DNA of 13,062 nucleotides from the NCBI GenBank assembly GCA_001969505.1, contig LSSK01000106.1, positions 8,905-21,966 of the forward strand, in the 5' to 3' direction. Source of the stretch: Zancudomyces culisetae (lineage: Eukaryota > Kickxellomycota > Harpellomycetes > Harpellales > Legeriomycetaceae). This document shows, piece by piece, positions 9,566 to 13,062 of the stretch (its first letter is position 1; each line of letters begins with the position of its first letter). Both the position numbers and the translations under genes were made by a program. The notes beneath the pieces are model-generated. The model did no database searches. It saw only the letters and a program-made list of their open reading frames with translations, and was not told where the DNA came from.

Positions 9566-9586
9566 CGGGTTTTATCCCAAAACCCG
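9566..9586. repeat. Perfect 8-bp inverted repeat with 5-base loop
   Basis: CGGGTTTT and AAAACCCG flank the loop ATCCC, about 270 bases before the start codon of the acylated-protein gene. It could be a binding site for a dimeric regulator, or a structure in a leader RNA if transcription starts upstream. It is not a bacterial terminator, given the genome type. Confidence 0.45.
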
Positions 9587-9761
9587 ACTGTTTAGGCGAC
9601 AGAAAGAGCATAAAAAATTATAAAAAGCGAGACTGTTATTATTTTTGTAACTTTTTTTCTATTATTTCTGTCAAAGTGATCAAGATAGGTCGTACTATTC
9701 AACAAAGAAAAAAATAAAACACTATTCCAGCTCGACTTTCCTTCACACTTGGAACTGATAC

Positions 9762-9794
9762 ATGGAAAGGGTGTGCTTTCTATTATTCGAATAA
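9762..9794 (+). other. 10-codon upstream ORF in the probable leader of the acylated-protein gene
   Basis: ATG at 9762 opens a frame of 10 residues (MERVCFLLFE) ending in TAA at 9792-9794, 62 bases before the main start and in a different frame. If the mRNA begins upstream of 9762, this short frame would be met first by scanning ribosomes and could lower translation of the main frame. Confidence 0.35.
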
Positions 9795-9810
9795 AAGAGA
9801 TACGTATAGA

Positions 9811-9856
9811 AATAACACAGAGAGAAAAAAGAGAAAAAGAGAAAGAGAAAAAGAGA
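9811..9856 (+). promoter_or_regulatory. Purine-only GA-rich leader next to the start codon
   Basis: The stretch just before the ATG at 9857 is almost entirely A and G, with repeated GAGAAA words. It is open in the main frame and would read as an Arg/Lys/Glu string, but it has no ATG: the in-frame opening at 9749 is TTG. It is best read as untranslated leader. A-rich leaders are favourable for yeast initiation. Confidence 0.5.
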
Positions 9857-11531
9857 ATGGGGAATTCAAAGAGTCTTATGTGTTGTGGCGATGCGAGTGA
9901 CGATAGGACAGGAGATACTCGAACTACCACCATAGAAAAGCGCAAAACAGAGAGAAATGAAAACGAAAGAAGCAATCTAGTGCATGAAAGAGTAGAACCG
10001 CAGGAGAAAAGAGACAACGTTGCCCCTGTATCCGAAAATACAGAAATATCTGAAAAGGTCAATGATCTTAAAATCGAAAACGATCAGGTTAGAGATTCTA
10101 GTGAAAAAGACATAGAGAAGCAGACAGAAGAGGTATACATTGAAAAAGATGAACCAAGGGCTTCTGGAGAGACAGGCACTCTGGATAAAAGTACAGAAAA
10201 TATAGCGTCTGAGGAGGTTTTAAGGGCAAGTGCTGAGATGCAATCGCTGCTACCTGATGTTCCTGAGGTAGACAACGAGTTCACCAGTGAACTGATGCGT
10301 GAGATTGAAGTTAAGGCACAGAGTATGGGGCAAGAGGAGGCGGAAGTTTTTCAAAACATTCGTATGTCGGTTGCTGAAGATTCAATAGATGCACAACAGC
10401 CCCAGAGCATGCTTGATCAACGGTTTTCAGGTAGTAGCCAAGACGGAGACAATGAGGGAGAAAACATGTTGGTATTGGCAGAGGTAGACGCAGATGGCAG
10501 TGGTGAGCTTTTTAGAGAAAAAAGCCTGAAAGAGCATATGAACGGTAACGAGGTGCAACCAGGTATGAATTATAACATTTAAGTAGATTGTTGTTGTTGT
10601 TGTTGTTGGAAGTAAGGGAGGTTTTTTTTGAAGGGGTCTTTATTATATTAAGGAGTGTTTAGCTACAAAATATCTTTTATAACAAGAGACAATTTTAACT
10701 ATAGAAGTTGAAATACTGAAAAGCACAAATGTTTCGGATCCCCTTGCAGTAGATTCGCGAAGAAGTGCAGATTTCAGGAGAAGTTTGATCAAGAAGAGTG
10801 AAGACACAAACAGAAGGGCCTCAAAAAGCATGAGTGTCAATACGAGGAATAGTACAAGACCACATAGGAAACCAAAAAGCAAAAGTGGCTTTACACATGA
10901 AAGCAGCGGTTCGACTCCAAGTTTCAGCGTAAACAGCGCCAAAATCGATGTAGATAGTCGTGTGGACCCAGCAGGGATGAGTAAAGAGAGTGTTTCTGGA
11001 AACCAGTATTCTTCTAGCACGGAGTATGTTTTTAGAAAATCGCATTATTTGTCAATATGCGAATCGGCGATGTACTTGGATTTTGCTGATTTTTTGAAGG
11101 AGCAAAGAGTTTCAGGTACTGATACCGATAAACACCAAGGTGCAGTTCAGGAAGAAGTCAAAAAAGATTTTGCCGGAGACGCATCCTCTTACCAAAGCCT
11201 CGACCCTACAAAAACAAAACTATTTGACAATTTAACCACTGGTAGCGATACAAAATATAATTTTGTAGAAGAAAAAGCCTCCGCTGTCTCACAGAGTGAC
11301 AGGGCCTTGGAAGATAGTATTAGTGCTAGTGATAAATACGCAGAGGATGAAAAATCATCATTCATACTCTCGTTGGAACGCAAGAACCACAATCGTATGG
11401 AACCGGATAATTTCTCGAGATCATCGAATAGCATTGTTTTGGACCTGGTCCTAAACAACGATTCGACTTTTTTACTTCAAAATAATTCCCTTTTTGCCTC
11501 AGAATTCGGAAAAGATTTTAAGAAATTATAA
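9857..11531 (+). CDS. Two-exon gene for an acidic, disordered protein with an N-terminal dual-acylation motif
   Basis: Proposed join is 9857..10562 with 10705..11531, about 510 residues. I do not recognise the family. The start MGNSKSLMCCG has Gly2 and Ser6, as N-myristoyltransferase requires, and Cys9-Cys10 as likely palmitoylation sites, the same spacing as in yeast Psr1 (CC at 9-10). This predicts anchoring to the plasma or vacuolar membrane. Exon 1 is highly charged, rich in Glu, Asp and Lys, with probable coiled coil. Exon 2 is rich in Ser, with a PKA-like RRAS site and one more ordered-looking patch (YVFRKSHYLSICESAMYLDF). Splicing is supported because exon 2's frame runs open back to a stop at 10680 with coding-like sequence but no ATG until 10830, and the join preserves phase. 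Without splicing, exon 1 ends at 10582 (241 residues). It converges on MOB4. Confidence 0.68.
10563..10704 (+). other. Proposed intron of the acylated-protein gene
   Basis: The donor is GTATGA, preceded by CCAG, and the acceptor end is TTTTAACTATAG. The 142-base excision removes the TAA at 10580 and joins a phase-1 exon to an exon needing two bases (G plus AA), so the frame is kept. The possible branch A lies unusually close to the acceptor. In-phase alternatives are donor GTAACG at 10545 and acceptor AAG at 10686; they change the protein by a few residues only. Confidence 0.6.
10588..10608 (+). repeat. (TTG)7 trinucleotide repeat
   Basis: Seven exact TTG units lie just after the exon 1 stop, within the proposed intron. 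Location in an intron or 3' region, rather than in coding sequence, would relax selection on its length. Confidence 0.9.
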
Positions 11532-11896
11532 TCTCAAATCCTATTGTTAGTCTTTATTTCCATTGTTTCTGATTCCCATAATCAACTAACTACTAATGTT
11601 ATTTTACAATATATTATCGATAATAGGCCATTAGACTTTTGGCTTTTACTATACTCGTGGCACACTCCCACAAAATAATAAACACATATACTAATATTCG
11701 CGCGATAGAAAACCCAAGAATTGGTGATTGGGGATGTACAGGTGGTCATTTGGCTGTTGATCAGCTATGCATATGCGACTGCCGTACAGAAAAGAGTTTT
11801 GATCATAGAGTTTTGTCAACGGTTTATAGAACCCCATACAATCTCTATTTTTCACATATCCCCACCTGAGGTATACCCCCGCTGCCTTCTTTTCGT
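11532..11896. terminator. Convergent 3' region between the acylated-protein gene and MOB4
   Basis: These 365 bases lie between two facing stop codons. A plus-strand frame at 11639-11869 starts at TTG and a minus-strand frame from 12023 to 11691 runs through MOB4 exon 5 in the wrong frame; I reject both. TA-rich words around 11606-11627 could serve as 3'-end signals. No RNA gene was recognised. Confidence 0.4.
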
Positions 11897-13053
11897 CTAA
11901 AAAAACACTTCTCCAATAGTTATGACGCCTGGATCCACTAGACCGTACTTTGTCGTTAACTGTGTGTATCTGGAAAACAAGTAGTTCATGTGCTAAGTGT
12001 GGAAATAAATATAATATTAGCATTCGTGCTTTATAAAGACCATTTGTGCAGCTTCAAAAGTCTGAATATTTTTTGAAACAAATAAAGGATGTCACAAGAA
12101 CTAATGCATAAATGTATAAACAAGCAAACAAACCTCAAAGCGTTCAAACGACTCTCTATGGCTGCAGTAGGCATGAGAAAATACTTGGTATAGCCGATAT
12201 GAAAACTCGGAAAATAATGGTTTGCAACTTTCCTGAAGAGCTATTGGACTCTGGAAAATATCGTCAGTATTCAACTTATGTATAATATAATCTATCATGT
12301 GAACGATACACTCAAAGGCTGAACAGTTCTAAAGCACATATATGTGGATAGTATATATTATATATACACGCAGTATTGCCGAATCATGAGTCTGAGAAAG
12401 AATTATATTTCTATTTACATCCAAACTTGATCTATAATACACAATTCTATCTTTTCATTGCTTTCATATGTGGACTTGTCAAATACCTACCCTCTTTTCA
12501 TTATGTAGATAGCATTCGGCGGTCTTATCTTCAAATACGAGTTTAGGACATGATTCTTTATCGCATTCGTGTGCCAATAGTAGAATAAGTCCGTTAACTT
12601 CTATGCAAATTTGGCTGGATAGAATAATTTCAAGACACATACGTTAATTATTGCACAGTACTACCTTACAGCAAAGGCAAAGAAAAAATAAGGATGAAGT
12701 TGGTCATGATATGAAAATAAAAATACCACACGTATATGTGTGTGTATAACTGTGTGAATATGATTTAATAGTATTTTGGAGGCAGTAATTACCAGAAATG
12801 CTCATATATCCAAGTATAGGTATTACAGTGTGTTGGTGTTTGTACAATAAAATCTACATCGTCCGATTCTGTTCTTATGAGGTACTTTAGATACTCTTTT
12901 AAGTATAGCCCATCCTTCGATTTTAATGAATCCGGTGGTTCTACTTTCCAACTATAGCAATCCTAAAAATGCACAAAGACACACCATTGTATAAACAAAA
13001 GCCTTTTATACACTTTTAGAGTAACGTTTATTATGAACTACCTCTTCAGTCAT
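11897..13053 (-). CDS. MOB4: Phocein/MOB4-family protein, five exons
   Basis: Exons are 13053-13042, 12962-12793, 12614-12487, 12318-12134 and 11992-11897, encoding 196 residues against 225 in human MOB4. Every join keeps the frame. Family matches in order are: an N-terminal CYSW corresponding to FYNW; WIYEHF followed by CIEVNG (human ClELNG); AHECDKESC, giving zinc ligands Cys78 and Cys83; an IDY helix; LYQVFSHAYCSHRESF (human IYRIFSHAYFHHRQIF), giving His152 and His157; then a C-terminal TKYGLV matching MKYNLM. The HAY motif and neighbours fit phocein rather than MOB1 or MOB2. Phocein is an adaptor in STRIPAK-type complexes of striatin, PP2A and GCKIII kinases, linked in fungi to cell fusion and development. 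The ATG at 13053 gives a natural start, but the frame stays open to the window edge, so a few more N-terminal residues are possible. Confidence 0.9.
11993..12133 (-). other. MOB4 intron 4
   Basis: A 141-base intron from GTTTGT to ACACTTAG in phase 0, with TGCTAAT about 25 bases before the acceptor, close to the yeast TACTAAC branch consensus. It joins the HAY-motif exon to the last helix. Without it the frame would read into a non-homologous tail. Confidence 0.88.
12319..12486 (-). other. MOB4 intron 3
   Basis: A 168-base intron from GTATTT to TGTTCAG in phase 1. The nearby GTAGGT at 12490 would throw exon 4 out of frame, so GTATTT is chosen. The branch site is weak. The acceptor is the only AG between an in-frame stop and the conserved IDY helix. 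Confidence 0.85.
12615..12792 (-). other. MOB4 intron 2
   Basis: A 178-base intron from GTAATT to CTATCCAG in phase 2, with ATTAAC about 30 bases before the acceptor as a possible branch site. It splits the Cys codon just after EHF, in the conserved EH-x2-Q-x-C segment of phocein. It contains a short TG-rich run. Confidence 0.85.
12963..13041 (-). other. MOB4 intron 1
   Basis: A 79-base intron from GTAGTT to TTTTTAG, between codons (phase 0). It joins MTEE to DCYSW. This is the least certain junction because exon 1 is only 12 bases long within the window and its homology is weak. Confidence 0.7.
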
Positions 13054-13062
13054 TCCAGGTAT

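Larger units (their letters stand above)
7083..9856. other. 2.8-kb gene-poor region upstream of two divergent genes
   Basis: The region lies between the start codons of SEC11 (-) and the acylated-protein gene (+), so both promoters must be in it. The longest frames within it are near chance length, start at TTG or lack any family resemblance, and I do not call them. I found no tRNA T-loop with a pairing stem and no rRNA. Elements I can point to are TATA-like boxes at 8578 and 9016, an intron-like segment at 9116-9247, a GTAAAAAA repeat at 9433-9456 and a perfect hairpin at 9566-9586. This gap is long for a yeast and may hide a noncoding RNA or a gene of very short exons. Confidence 0.6.

Noticed and set aside
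9749-9856. N-terminal extension of the acylated protein from 9749
   Set aside because: The opening codon is TTG and the extension is translated GA-rich leader. The first in-frame ATG, at 9857, gives a textbook acylation signal.
9592-10062. 156-codon minus-strand frame
   Set aside because: It is mostly antisense to exon 1 of the acylated-protein gene and its GA-rich leader, whose complement gives a Phe/Ser/Leu string that mimics a membrane protein.
10785-11531. Separate 248-codon gene starting at 10785
   Set aside because: The first codon is TTG, which is rarely used in yeast. The frame is open and coding-like back to 10683 without an ATG, and the first ATG is at 10830. It is better read as exon 2 of the gene starting at 9857.
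11639-11869. 76-codon plus-strand frame between convergent genes
   Set aside because: It opens at TTG, has no recognised domain and lies in the 3' region between two stop codons.
11691-12023. Minus-strand 110-codon frame near MOB4
   Set aside because: It overlaps MOB4 exon 5 in a different frame, has no family resemblance, and its first part lies in intron 4.
12101-12298. 65-codon minus-strand frame as an independent gene
   Set aside because: Most of it is MOB4 exon 4. The ATG at 12298 is internal, and the last residues are read-through into intron 4.
12487-12490. GTAGGT at 12490 as donor of MOB4 intron 3
   Set aside because: It would leave exon 4 out of frame with an early stop; GTATTT at 12486 keeps the conserved frame.

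Overview
The window looks like AT-rich nuclear DNA from an ascomycete yeast or yeast-like fungus. Three things point there: a very large protein with a fungal-specific transcription-factor middle region, a yeast-type Sec11 signal peptidase, and genes broken by short introns (79-178 bases). No bacterial operon structure, rRNA, CRISPR array, insertion sequence or convincing tRNA was seen. The species cannot be named from what I can read. The intron density in the last gene and the long gene-poor stretches argue against a compact, intron-poor genome such as Saccharomyces cerevisiae.

Layout. Bases 1-2290 have no gene I can defend; they contain a TATA-like box, a G-run, a pyrimidine tract and an upstream reading frame. 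Bases 2291-6364 (+) encode a 1357-residue regulator with a fungal_trans-type middle homology region but no visible Zn2Cys6 cluster, interrupted by a perfect hexanucleotide repeat coding for Ser-Thr. Convergent to it, 6531-7082 (-) encodes SEC11, the catalytic subunit of the ER signal peptidase, with its Ser/His/Asp residues intact. Bases 7083-9856 are a 2.8-kb gene-poor stretch. Bases 9857-11531 (+) best read as one two-exon gene for a disordered protein of about 510 residues whose N-terminus has the form of a dual myristoylation and palmitoylation signal. Convergent to it, 11897-13053 (-) is a five-exon gene for the MOB family protein phocein (MOB4), assembled here from exons each too short to stand out as open frames.

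The genes do not form a pathway. Two are housekeeping or signalling genes (SEC11 in protein translocation, MOB4 in STRIPAK-type phosphatase/kinase complexes), one is a probable transcription regulator, and one is an unrecognised, probably membrane-tethered protein. The main results of reading beyond the long open frames are the rebuilt MOB4 gene and the joining of two separate-looking frames into one acylated protein. I found no clear evidence of an entirely new biological system.
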